A stretch of DNA of 64,000 nucleotides from Dreissena polymorpha (Eukaryota > Mollusca > Bivalvia > Myida > Dreissenidae), in the NCBI RefSeq assembly GCF_020536995.1, contig NC_068355.1, positions 5,626,711-5,690,710 of the forward strand, given 5' to 3'. The translations under genes and the position numbers were made by a program. The notes under the pieces are model-generated. The model saw nothing but the letters and a program-made list of their open reading frames with translations, did no database searches and had not been told where the DNA came from. This document shows positions 33,570-44,515 of this stretch, piece by piece (the first letter of the stretch is position 1; the number at the start of each line of letters is the position of its first letter).

Positions 33570-34735
33570 CCCCCCTTCGAAGAAGAGGGGGTATATTGTT
33601 TTGCTCAAGTCGGTCGGTCCGTCGGTCGGTCGGTCGGTTCGTCCTCCAGATGGTTTCCGGATGATACTCAAGAACGCTTACGCCTAGGATCATGAAACTT
33701 CATAGGTACATTGATCATGACTCGCAGATGACCCCTATCGATTTTCAGGTTACTAGGTCAAAGGTCAAGGACACGGTGACCCGAAATAGTAAAATGGTTT
33801 CCGGATGATAACTCAAGAACGCTTATGCCTAGGATCATGAAACTTAATAGGTACATTGATCATGACTCGCAGATGACCCCTATTGATTTTCAGGTAGGTC
33901 ACTAGGTCAAAGGTCAAGGTCACGGTGACCCGAAATAGTAAAATGGTTCTCGGATGATAACTCAAGAACGCTTATGCCTAGGATCATGAAACTTCATAGT
34001 TACATTGATCATGACTCGCAGATGACCTCTTCTGATTTTCAGGTCGCTAGGTCAAAGGTCAAGGTCACGGTGACCCGAAATAGTAAAATGGTTTCCGGAT
34101 GATAACTCAAGAACGCATATGCCTAGGATCATGAAACTTCATAGGTACATTGATCATGACTCGAAGATGACCCCTATTGATTTTCAGGTCACTAGGTCAA
34201 AGGTCAAGGTCTTTTTAAAAAAAAGTAATGAGCTATTGTCATCACCTTGGCTTCGGAGTCTGGTTAAGTTTTGTGTTAAGGTCCACTTTTCTCATAAAGT
34301 ATCAAAGCTTTTGCATTCAAACTTGGTACACTTACTAACTATCATGAGGGGACTGTGCAGGCAAAGTTAGATAACTCTGGCGTGCATTTTGACAGAATTA
34401 TTTGCCCTTTTCATACTTAGAAAATTTAAAATTTGGTTTAGAAAAAAGTATACTTTTTGCGATTGGGAATATAGCCGAATTTCGGCTATAAAATCGGGCC
34501 AAAAAAACCTGCCTAGGATCATGGAATTTCATAGGTACATTGATCATGACTGGCAGAAGACCCCTATTGATTTTCAGGTCACTAGGTCAAAGGTCAAGGC
34601 CACAGTGACTCGAAACTGTAAAATGGTTTCCGGGTGATAACTCAAGAATACTTAGGCCTAGGATCATGAAACTTCATAGGTACATTTATCATGACTTACA
34701 GGTGACCCCTATTGATTTTGTACTATATAGCCTTG
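33570..34735 (-). mobile_element. GGGGGCATAA-ended element with ~145-bp tandem units
   Basis: The left edge (TTATGCCCCCCTTCGAAG) is the complement of the GGGGGCATAA terminus seen at 49150, so the element is on the minus strand. It contains (GGTC)n at 33611-33639 and units starting TGGTTTCCGGATGATA at 33651, 33795, 33944, 34089 and about 34624. Each unit holds CCTAGGATCATGAAACTTCA, GACCCCTATTGATTTTCAGG and AGGTCAAAGGTCAAGGTCAC. A fragment of the CAAGAG element (34212-34500) has been inserted between units four and five. The right end is truncated. Confidence 0.8.
34212..34500 (-). mobile_element. Reversed fragment of the CAAGAG element (2029-3469 family)
   Basis: Reading on the minus strand it matches the right half of the element at 2029-3469: ATTCTGTCAAAATGCACGCC, AGTTATCTAACTTTGCCTGC, CCCTCATGATAGT, TTGAATGCAAAAGC and a terminal CCAAGGTGATGACAATAGCT. 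It sits within a different tandem-repeat element, so it is a later insertion. Confidence 0.8.
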
Positions 34736-34739
34736 CATC

Positions 34740-35640
34740 ATGCATAGATTAGTGTACGCGTAGTACTGCTTTGTTAGTTGTTAAATATTATATGTTAAAG
34801 AATAAAAGAAACATTAAATGTGTGGATTTGGTAAGTTGTATTGGGAGGAGGAGGCTGGATATGTCCCGAAATTAGTCAGTGAAAACCAAGATTTGGTCAA
34901 GGAAAAGTCAGTGAAAAGTCAGGGAATTTTATTTCATCAGGTTGGTGGCAACCCTGATAAACTACATAGCAACTTCATATTTGGCTTACCGGGGGGCATT
35001 GTGTTTCTCAAAGAAATCTTGTTTGCATTTTGAATCAAACTCGACTATATTTCCACTTAATGTGTTGTGATTTTGATTTGTGATTCTAGTTTGTTATTGG
35101 TCAAAGGTTGAACTACATGTATTTCTAGTTTTTTTTCTAGCCCACTTGCGGAAAGCTTGCTATATATTTTTCATCGGTTAAGTGTATGTGCGTTTTTGAG
35201 TGTGAGTTTGTTAAGAGATTTAGTTACTTATCTTCAAATTGAACACTTATACAACACAAATATATACCGACATATTTCGACATGTCATGTGTAACACTGT
35301 CTTTCTTCACTCAAGTGCAAACTTGGAGGTTAAATGTTAATTATGGTCATACGATAGTTTGACTAGACTGTAACGTTGTTATTCATTGTGTAATTTTAAA
35401 ACAGCTTAATAAAATAATCACCATAGGGATATCAAATATCGTATGTATCAACCATGTCCATACCTATAATGTCATGGTCACGATTAGAGGTGTATTGTTA
35501 AGTAGGCTATACAACAATTTGTCCGAAAAGTAATTACATATATTACATTCATCGTGCAATATTTAAACGACTTCTTAAATTGATGAAACGACACGCCGTG
35601 GGTAACAAACAATTCCATACATGAAATTTTAAGGACATAC
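34740..35640. other. No supported gene; one exon-like open frame
   Basis: At 34818-35033 a 71-codon plus-strand frame (containing YVPKLVSENQDLVKEKSVK) has no known domain. The rest is AT-rich with nothing recognised. Confidence 0.35.
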
Positions 35641-35786
35641 TTAACCCATTTATGCCTAGCGTCTAGAAAAAAGGCCTTAATTGGCAAACAGCGTAGACCC
35701 AGATGAGACACCGCATGATGCGGCGTCTCATCAGGGTCTGCGCTGTTTGCTTAAAATAATTTCTGTAAGACATATTCTAAATAGGG
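35641..35786. mobile_element. TTAACCCATTTATG-type MITE, right end missing
   Basis: It starts TTAACCCATTTATGCCTAGC and contains the palindromic core GATGAGACxCCGCATGATGC flanked by matching CAAACAGCG/CGCTGTTTG arms. It ends abruptly at about 35786, where another MITE family begins. Complete relatives lie at 39837-40059 and 61458-61680. Confidence 0.85.
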
Positions 35787-35998
35787 TTTAATGCATGTTC
35801 CTAAAGTGTCGTCGCAGATTAACTTGTACGGTCCGCACAGGCTAATCAGGGAAGACACTTTCTGGTTTTATGAGAATTTTCGTTTAAAGAAAGTATTTTT
35901 TTTAATCCAGTCTAGGCCGAAAGTGTTGTCCCAGATAATCACGTGTGGACAACATAAGCTTATCTGGGACGACACTTCACACACATGCATAAAGCCTT
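35787..35998. mobile_element. Eroded MITE of the AAAGTGTCGTCCC family
   Basis: It shares TAATGCATG, AAAGTGTCGTC, CCGCACAGGCTAATCAGGGA and TATCTGGGACGACACTT with the copy at 22104-22374, but the outermost terminal repeats are lost. Confidence 0.8.
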
Positions 35999-36109
35999 AT
36001 TTTTTCTTAATCTTAATAAAATACCACTTCAGATATTGGATACAGAGCAGCCAAATTCTTAGCAATAAAACACAAAGCACACTCTATTATCATTATCAGA
36101 ACATTTAGA

Positions 36110-37140
36110 CTTGTCTCTGAAGGTTTTTCTTGAGCTGTTTGTAGCTCCAGTTAATCTGATTCACCTCTGTGCTGCTGTCTCTCCCGGATCTCATCTAGCT
36201 CCTTCAACAGGTGGTCATTAGTAGTAACCAGGGACCTGCATTTACAGTAGGGAAGTGAATGCAAACATTTGTCTTGTTAAGGTTGAAATCATTTAATATT
36301 TAGCTTGACTTATGCAAGAGCTTAGGCCTTATTAAGAAACATGAAGTATATGCAATTCTATAACTGATAACTTATTATAGTCATTGGCCTTGAATTAAAG
36401 GGCAAAAGTACATTTTTATTCTATAACTGATACCATCAGAGTTACCGGTATAACCTTTGCAGTTTGAATCTGACTCAACTCGATACACATGTTCATTTGT
36501 ATACAGTACTTATAAGTGCCGTGTTGTGGAATCTGATTTTCTATATTGCAGCAATGGACGGGTACACTTGGGAATTAATTTTTTTAAATCGAAATTGTTT
36601 GAAATATCCTCAACTTTGGAACTCAAACCATAAACATTTTTAGAGTTAACTGCTAAAAGCATTTTTTCCTCATCATTTATTATGTAGGGGGTTTCCAGAA
36701 CAAATTGAAAGTACAGATAGGTCTTGTAAACAATAATTAGGAAGTATTCAATAATAAATGGCTTCTTTAAGTTAACACAGTCAAATAAGATGTAAATGCA
36801 TGAATATTATGAAACAATAGACATCTTTACATTAAAAAAGAATTAGTGTGGTATAAACAGTAGTTCCAAAATATCTAGCACATGCCAGGGCCTCTTTAGT
36901 GATGCCTACCTTATTACTCCTGGGTATAATAGTCTAGTGCTGGCACTGCCACAGTTCCTGTGTTTGCATGTCCATGCCTCCTTCTTTTACTGTCGGGAGC
37001 AAAAATTGCCTTTGCAGCACTAGTGCTTCTGACAGAGGTTACTGATGCAGGTGCTGGTATTGTGTACTCCTTTCACTTGTGTTGACATTCAACAATTCTG
37101 CTGCCTCCCTTAAAAGAGCAGCTGCTCTTTGCTGTTAGCT
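36110..37140 (-). pseudogene. Exon-like remnants of an unknown gene or transposon ORF
   Basis: On the minus strand there are two GC-richer islands behind plausible splice acceptors. The first (37138 to about 36905, after TATTTTCAG) reads RAAALLREAAELLNVNTSE in one frame and AAKAIFAPDSKRRRHGHA in another; a donor-like GTAGGC follows. The second (36238 to about 36160, after AAATGCAG) reads SLVTTNDHLLKELDEIRERQ and ends in a stop. The charged helix and the frame changes suggest a decayed nuclear or transposon-linked protein. It could be chance. Confidence 0.35.
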
Positions 37141-37419
37141 CATATCTGAAAATATATTCATGTGAATAATTTTTTATTTATAAAAACAAGTCACCAATAT
37201 GTAGAATAATGATAGATTCGAGAGATAATAACTGTTACGTAGTCAGATATTACACTTGCTGATCTAAGTTTCTACACTTTTTTCACAGAAATATGATCTT
37301 GTCTGCTTTGATCATCTAAGTACCATCTTTATGGGAAATCTTCACTATTGTCCTACATGTACTAACATCTATATGTGTTTGTTTGTATGGTGTTTATGCC
37401 CGTGTATTTAACTTACATT

Positions 37420-37600
37420 AAGGCAAAGATTCACTTAATTATGCTTCCTGGGTTTCACCAGTACTATGCTTGGGCTCTGCAGTCTCGCCAGAGGAAACTC
37501 CTATGAAAAAAATCAGCACCGCATGTGAGAATCGAACCCAAGACCCCTTAGTTACAAACCGTAAACATTAACTGAGTCACTGAGCTACACATTTTAGATG
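37420..37600 (-). mobile_element. tRNA-derived SINE
   Basis: The minus-strand head carries an A box (TAGCTCAGTGACTCAG) and a B box (TGGGTTCGATTCTC). The body then holds GGCGAGACTGCAGAGCC and AGTACTGGTGAAACCCAGG. The last block resembles one in the SINE at 46500-46655 (AGTACTGGTTCTAGGCCCAGG), so the two may share a body domain. Confidence 0.75.
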
Positions 37601-37604
37601 CAAA

Positions 37605-39525
37605 GAAAAACAAGATCGATCTGCCATTTAAGCGTATAAAAGAAAAATCTTCATTAGATGTGTCTGTTTGAAGACACCTGTTAGGTAACTGTTCAACCCG
37701 TACTGTGGTCAACTCAAACACATTTTGGTCAACTTATATCCGTTTTTTGGTCAACTGGTACCTATCCAAAGTCATCGCTTACCCAATATACAGAAATAGG
37801 TGTAAGATGGTCAACATATATTGATAATAGTATAAAACAGTATGAGAAATATAGTCATTTGAAATGAAAAAGAGAAACCATTGAATTCAAAAGTACATAA
37901 TTATTTGTGTTCGTTAATGAGGTAACTGTGCATACTTATTTTCTCACGTTGCTTTCCATTTTAATAAGCTCTATATATGAATTTCCATGCCGTATTGGGG
38001 ATAAACTAGTAAAAAAACAATTAAAATGAATAATAAGATACAATTTTACTAACCTAGGTACGATTTGATTAGATAAAGACAGTGTTACGAAGATATGCGA
38101 TGAAAATAGTATGAAAGTAAAAGTTAAATTCAAACATGCCAACAGTAAGACGTTTTGATCATCGTAACCCACCTTCGTTACAATGATACTATATGGGACG
38201 TTTGACAAGTAATTGGAAACAATATTACGTCCATTAACTTCAAATAGACATTAATCACAAACCAAATGACAACTCAACTTTCGAAATGGGGATTACTTGT
38301 AATCGTATGCAATTTACCTTATAAACAATAAATAAACAATAATAAACAATAATAAATAATAAACAATATATAAAACAATAATAAACAAGTAAACTTTACC
38401 TTAATAAGAACAGTGGAAAATACGTTCGAAACGACGCGGTAAAGTAGTTCATCTGGTAGATATAAATATTAACCTTTTACGAAAACTACCGAAAACTACT
38501 GAAAACTCTGGTTCTCCGTCGTGTATGAATTCAGTATTACTAATGCATTCGTCTTAATGCATTCGGGGTTCGGCTTCCCTGCTTCATGTGAGCTGCTGCC
38601 TTGTGCGTATTCATTTCGCTTAGTAGAACTTACAATCAATATGCCATTTTCTAGCATTACCAAGTATTGAAATGATAATAGTTCAGCAACAAGAAGATAG
38701 CCACATGGACATGTTTACATAAATGATGCATTTGTCATTTACTCGCAAGAATACATGATTAACATACATCGAGTAAACATTAAAAAGAAGTATGCAAGCA
38801 ATATTTCACTAACTGATAGAAACAAGCATAAAGACGCAAGGAAGACGCAGTTATTTTGTAACAAATAAAATAAAGCAAACTGCAATTGTCATTTAGCAGT
38901 ATGCAATTGTCATTTAGCAATACGTAATTGTCATTTGGCAACATGAATGGACTGGCGGATATTCCCTTCCATAATGGCCATGTTCTTTCCAACTGTTAAG
39001 GCCATTGCAAGAATTGAAATGTACTGTTGTAAACGTTGATTTAAATTGCTTTAACATGTAGATTTAGTAATGCCCGTTGTATTGTATTTATATATGGTTA
39101 AGTGGATGAACACTTTGAAGCAGTAACACACATGACACATACATTACATGTATATGATTATAATACTCTAATGGTGACAGCACGGTGAATACAGAATAAT
39201 AAATGCATATGTATAAATAGATTTAACATATTTGATGTTTTCAGATACACAACATGATGGCAGAAGCGCTATATATATGTGCTATATGCGCAAGAGGATA
39301 TAAGTACAGACGCAATTTGGTATATCATGAAAGATTACACGTTGGGATGTTACCATTTAACTGTTGCGTGGCTGCATTTCCATCTAGACGACAATAACAG
39401 AGGCACAGGTCATTGTTATATAGCGCTCTCGAGAGATAGAGTGTGAGATATGTGAGCTGTGCTGTGCACTCGGGCAGGAACGGATTTTTAGAGCGCCCGC
39501 AGATGAGCATGCCCTCAAAAACGTG
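37605..39525. other. No gene seen; low-complexity patches
   Basis: There is an (AATAAAC)n-like tract at 38320-38392 and a 24-bp triplicate containing AATTGTCATTTAGCA at 38881-38943. No coding sequence is supported. Confidence 0.45.
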
Positions 39526-39529
39526 TATT

Positions 39530-40225
39530 ATCCCTACATTGAAAGTTATTGCTGTGGCGTCGGCCATAATGATTGCTGCAAGTTATCGCACTTGCGTCGA
39601 GCTTGCTGATTGCTGTCAATTATCGTTGTATTGTCGACCTGTATTAATGTTGCATATCTTCGTTTAGGCGTCGACCTTTATGATTGCTTCATGAAATCCT
39701 AATGGCGTCGACCTTTTCGATTTGTGCAAGTTATTGTAGTGAGATTCACCTGTATGATTGTTGCAAGTTATCCTATTGGTCGTCTGGTGTTTACCTTTAT
39801 GATTGTTGCAGGTTATGTATGTGGCGTTTATTTTAACCCATTTATGCGAAGTGGATTCTCCAATCCTTCTAAATTGGATCAATTAATTTTCCAAAATTAG
39901 TGATGTCTAGTATATTTATTTCTATACTTAGAATATTTCTCACAGAAATTCTTTTAAGCAAACAGCGGAGACCCAGATGAGACGCCGCATCATGCGGCGT
40001 CTCATCTGGGTTTTCGCTATTTGCCAAGGCCTTTTTTCTAGACGCTAGGCATAAATGTGTTTATGGTTGTTGCAAGTTATCGTAGTGGGATAGAGTTTTA
40101 TTATTGCGTCAAGTAATCGCAGTGACGTCGACCAATATAAATGTTGCATATTATCTTATTTGCGAAAACCCTTGAGATCGTTGCAAGTAATTGTAGTTAC
40201 GTCGACTTTCATGATTGTTGCAATG
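39530..40225. repeat. Degenerate ~40-50-bp tandem array, interrupted by a MITE
   Basis: Blocks of GTCGACCTTTATGATTG and TTGCAAGTTATCG alternate from about 39540 to 39830 and again from 40064 to 40225, either side of the MITE at 39837-40059. Unit length varies by several bases and copies have diverged, so it is an old array. Confidence 0.75.
39837..40059. mobile_element. TTAA-flanked CCCATTTATG MITE inside a tandem array
   Basis: TTAA at 39833-39836 precedes CCCATTTATGCGAAGTGGAT; the right end reads CTAGGCATAAATGTG followed by a mutated TTTA. The core is a perfect palindrome (GATGAGACGCCGCATCATGC and onward). It is in reverse orientation to the copy at 61458-61680. Confidence 0.85.
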
Positions 40226-40754
40226 TAATGTACGGTATAAAGCTGGTAGTATTCGGTGCCGGTGCTGGGCTATTCGTGCGTCGCAATGCTGTGCATTTAC
40301 CATTACAAGACAATATCATTTGTTTCGTAAATAAAGGCCACCGGCCCAAAAATAAAAATAAAGTACAGACATGTCACATTATACATGCATGTCGTTCAGT
40401 ATGAATAAGAAACTTGTGGTTGGAAGATCTAAATTTTGCAAAGCTTTTCTATAGTGAAATAGTATTTCAAGCGAAAGATTTTTTCGTTCAATCAATGATT
40501 TATATATCAAATATGTTTCAAATCTAGAGGAGTCGAATAAACTCCCTGACCATTTTTGCGTGTAACAACAAATACGGCGATCTGAAACAGTTGTAAAAAT
40601 ACATCAACATTACCGACATCATGATCAACCCAGATATAACAAAAACCATATTTTTAACAGAAGTAGCCAAATTTGTATTTTTCCGATTTCATCATGGCGT
40701 TTAAAAAAACAGTTTTTGGGGTATCTATAAATGGCATGTGAATAGGTTTACACC
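40226..40754. other. No gene seen
   Basis: AT-rich DNA. The 87-codon open frame at 40141-40404 starts in the tandem array and has no known domain. Confidence 0.4.
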
Positions 40755-40756
40755 TA

Positions 40757-41120
40757 CGGTGGCATAGAGGTGACATTCACTCCTTTTTTAAAATTGCACT
40801 CTTTTTTTCTATATCGTGGCCTCGAGTTAGTAACTCGAGGCCACGACTTACCCACTCGTGGCCACGACTAAGCTATGTCATGGCCACGAGATAAAAAAGA
40901 AGAAGAGTGAAAAACTAAATAAAAGAGGAGTGCAATTAAAAAAAAGAGCGGTAAAGTAAATAAAGGAAGGGTGATTTAAACAACAGAGGAGAGAATTTTA
41001 GCTTTATCGAGATCCCGACTTAGCTAACTCGTGGCCACGAGTAAGTCAGCCAATCACATTATTTCATATGGGTGTTCATGGTGATCTTTATACAAAGGGA
41101 AGTATTGGCCAGCTATATAT

Positions 41121-41178
<58 letters not shown>

Positions 41179-41497
41179 GGTAGTCACTGCGTACAGAATA
41201 TTTGCACATGTTACGCAAAATTTGATTGGCTGACTAACCCGTGGCCACGAGATAGTTAAAATTCTCTCCTCTTTTGTTTAATGCACCCTTCTCTTATTTA
41301 CTGCACCGCTCTTTTTTTTTATTGCACTCCTCTTTAATTTAGTTTTGCACTCCTCTTTTTGTATATCGTGGCCTCAACTTAGTAACTCGAGGCCACGACA
41401 ACTCGTGGCCACAAGATAGTAAGTCATGGCCACAAGATAGAGAAAAAGAGGAGCGCACTTTAAAAAAAGAAGAGTGGATGCCACCTCTATGCCACCG
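40757..41497. mobile_element. Long-TIR element rich in CGTGGCCACGAG palindromes
   Basis: TA dinucleotides at 40755-40756 and 41498-41499 flank ends CGGTGGCATAGAGGTG and its complement. The arms pair, with gaps, for about 300 bases and carry alternating TCGTGGCCACGAG palindromes and purine-rich AGAGGAGTGCA blocks. The centre holds a (TA)n tract and one isolated copy of the 35-bp unit that forms the array at 50739. No coding sequence. Confidence 0.85.
41126..41174. repeat. (TA)n microsatellite
   Basis: About 24 dinucleotide units at the centre of the long-TIR element. Confidence 0.95.
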
Positions 41498-41539
41498 TAT
41501 ACACCAGTATTTATTACACTTGAAATGATATTCTACACA

Positions 41540-42640
41540 AAAGTCTTACCTATCAACCTTCCCTAGAGCCATACAATTGTTGGCTGACCTATGTAGACCA
41601 AGTAAATCTTTGCAAAATGGAGCCTGGATTTGTTCTTTATTTTCAGAAAAGATATGACCCCAAATGTCCACCTTGTATGCAAGGATTGGCTAAACCATTG
41701 AATTGACAATACTCTCGAATGTCAAATTCTTAAACAGCCCTGGTAAATTGTTATCGCATAAATAGGTTTTTAGCTTGCACTGTCAACTTAGCTTTAGCCT
41801 TGGATCAACTTAACTTCGGAGTAAACAGTAAACAAATGTTTTTTTAACCTGATGTAACTTTTTTAAACGATTTTCATTAAAGACCCAACATACATATGGC
41901 CGCTATGGGCCTCCATCCTGAATACAATTATTTCAGTTTTCTTTTCATTTACAGACATGCCACTTATTTGGCAAAAATAAAAAAAATACTATTCAATTGA
42001 CGCTGTAGTTCAAAAGCCGTTTCAGAGCAACTCGCAACATCATCCGCAAATAGTATACATTGTATATTTGGAATATTTGGTATATCTTTAGTTATGAAAA
42101 TTCATTGATGGCCCCGGTCCCATAGGCAAAAGGATGACTCATTTATGAATGAATTACAGATGATCGTGCTAGTTGCGTCCCCTTGCCCAATGTACCATTG
42201 AGATACTTCAGATCAATGGTGACATTGTTATTTATGACACGCACGCGACATTTGAGTACATAGAGACACTGACATTATATAGTTTTCCTTTTAAACCTAT
42301 TTTTTTAGCAATATGTTAAATATTTTATAGTTCAATATCCCATCATAGGCTTTTTGAAAATCATCGTATAAGACATACCGATATAGCCTTCCTACTGGTT
42401 TAGCTATATATGTTTAAAACCTACTTTTGAAGACGAATATGTTATAAATTGTAGAATAACCTTTTCGTGAACCTGATTGCGACTCTTCTTTTTTGCAAAA
42501 ATCTTCGGACCAAGTGCACGCTCGTGAATTTACAATATTTCCAAATACTTTATACCTTACATTTATCAATGAAATACCTCTATAATGTGTCGTTTCAAGT
42601 TTAGAACCGCAGGGTTTTTTCCACAAGGAACTGAAATAAG
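41540..42640 (-). pseudogene. Decayed LINE RT fragment
   Basis: On the minus strand, pieces in order are THYRGISLINVRYKVFGNIV, SQSGSRKGYSTIYNIF, DDFQKAYDGILNYKIFNILL (motif A), LQ/GQGDATSTI (motif B region), CILFADDVASCSETAFELQ (catalytic FADD) and a C-terminal stretch near 41700-41560. These come from a LINE different from the other copies. Several stops and frame changes separate the pieces, so it is the oldest-looking LINE in the window. Confidence 0.8.
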
Positions 42641-42830
42641 CATAATATTTAGCTCAAGATATACCAGTATATCGCCTAAGAGAGGTTTGCGACAAGATCA
42701 ACTTTAAAATGCTGTTGTTAGCATTTCGAAATAATTGCTGAAATTGCACTAGACCTTATACCGGGTATTGCCCAATAAGTCACTACGGAGGTATTGTTCA
42801 CAAATGCTTTCCTAGTGGTCATCTTACTTA

Positions 42831-42990
42831 CTTACTTAAACCTGTTAACCCTATCAGGGCATAGGCCGCCAACAACTGCTCTCCATCGTCTCCGGTCCTG
42901 TGCCCTCTCTTCAATTTCTCCCCAGCTGAGGCCTAGTATCCCAATGTCTTCAATGAGGTCCCGCCTCCACACATATCTACTCACCTATTA
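42831..42990 (-). mobile_element. 3' end of a LINE with (TAAG)n tail
   Basis: The minus strand reads VWRRDLIEDIGILGLSWGEI and EERAQDRRRWRAVVGGLCPD, a C-terminal pattern (AQDRxxWRxxV) known from several LINE ORF2 proteins. A stop and a (TAAG)n tail at 42831-42842 follow. The copy is truncated 5' at about 42990. Confidence 0.75.
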
Positions 42991-43009
42991 TATATATCGG
43001 CGTTGACGA

Positions 43010-44511
43010 ACGCTCAAATGTCTGAACAAGTCCCCTAAAAGATTTTGGCTTTTTACCTCAACTGAGAGGAATCTAAGTGAGGATTGTTTCAAAATCATAA
43101 TTATTGTGTGCACAAAATAGCCACGTTCACATGTGTTGTTTTTTTCTAATTTCACGGTTTCAAAAAAAAGAGCTCTATGAAAAGGGAGTCCCTTTTAGGT
43201 AAGCGTGTCGTTTATACTAAATTGATTTTCTTTTTGATTCCTGTCAAAGCTTAAATAATGGCATTAATCTATTCTACAGCACAGTTTCAGTTGCAATCGA
43301 TATTTTAATTATCCAAATACAACGGACACGCAAAACTGCGTACTGCGCATGCGCGAATGGGACAGTATAATTTTCGAACATTCCGCACGTGATTGCTAAG
43401 GCAGCGGGATACAGTATTTTTTGTCAGTAAATTTTTTCCCGCTGGTGGCACGTGATTGCTATGGCAGCGGGATACAGTATATTTTGGACAGTAAATTTAT
43501 TCCCGCTGGGTCTGACAGTATTTCTATGTCACGATGGCCTATGGGAGTTTAGCATTGTAAATAAAAGTGAGGTATAATAATATGTATTGAACAACAGGGG
43601 AGTCACTGTGTACAGTATGTTTTTTATCCCATTTTCAACGCGACATTGACGGTGTTACACGTTGTGAAATATACTAGCCTGTCTTCAACACTGTGGAATA
43701 TACCTGTCGCGTGCACGGACTACTTTTCAAATGACGTCATGCGATATGCGCTAAAATTAGGTCGATATTGTTTGGTTCATTGATCGAATTTTAACTTAAA
43801 AATTAAGAATGTACAACAAGCTATACACATATCGCACAATTCATAAAAAATCTGCAATGTTTGCTCTCCTATTTAATTCACGTTAGGCATAGAGCTGTGT
43901 AAAGCATAAGATGGTAAAAATAGCATCACACTGGAATTGGGAACCTCATTTATCTGTTGTGTACTGGAATGTTTTCCATTCTTTGTGTATTTATATATTA
44001 CATTATTTTCTTGTACAATAAGGGCATTTACCACAGATAAATAAAACATTGTGCAAGTTTAAACATAATTATGTTTGTATGCAGAAATCTGCAAATGCAA
44101 CCGAGTTTATCAACGGCTATTATTAGATAAACTGCTCCGGTTCATTTGAACATCAGTAATGTAGAGTACATGACGTAGCGTGTTACGAAGAAGAAAGTTT
44201 ATTGAGTTCATAAACTCATTTGAATAAAGTGATAGGATGGCATAAGGGTCTTTATTTAACTACCGGTATGCTAAAATAATTAATAAAGACCCTAGATGCA
44301 AAATCGTCAATTATTGAGTTTAATGGATTATTAGATGGACTTTAAAGGATAATTAAAGGTAAGATTCTAGTTCTAACGTGTTTTGGTTTTTGTTTGTACT
44401 TTTTTCGTTCCCTGTTATCGGGAAAATGATTTTAACATGGGCGCCATAGATGCATCGGATCACACACGGCATACCCATAACATTATATAAAAAAACACGT
44501 TCTGCGCGTCC
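43010..44511. other. No gene seen; small repeats
   Basis: A 63-bp tandem duplication (GCACGTGATTGCTA...CCCGCTGG) spans 43385-43510. One isolated unit of the 35-bp family lies at 43581-43620. A hairpin pairs GGGTCTTTATT at 44246 with AATAAAGACCC at about 44291. No coding sequence. Confidence 0.6.
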
Positions 44512-44515
44512 TTAA

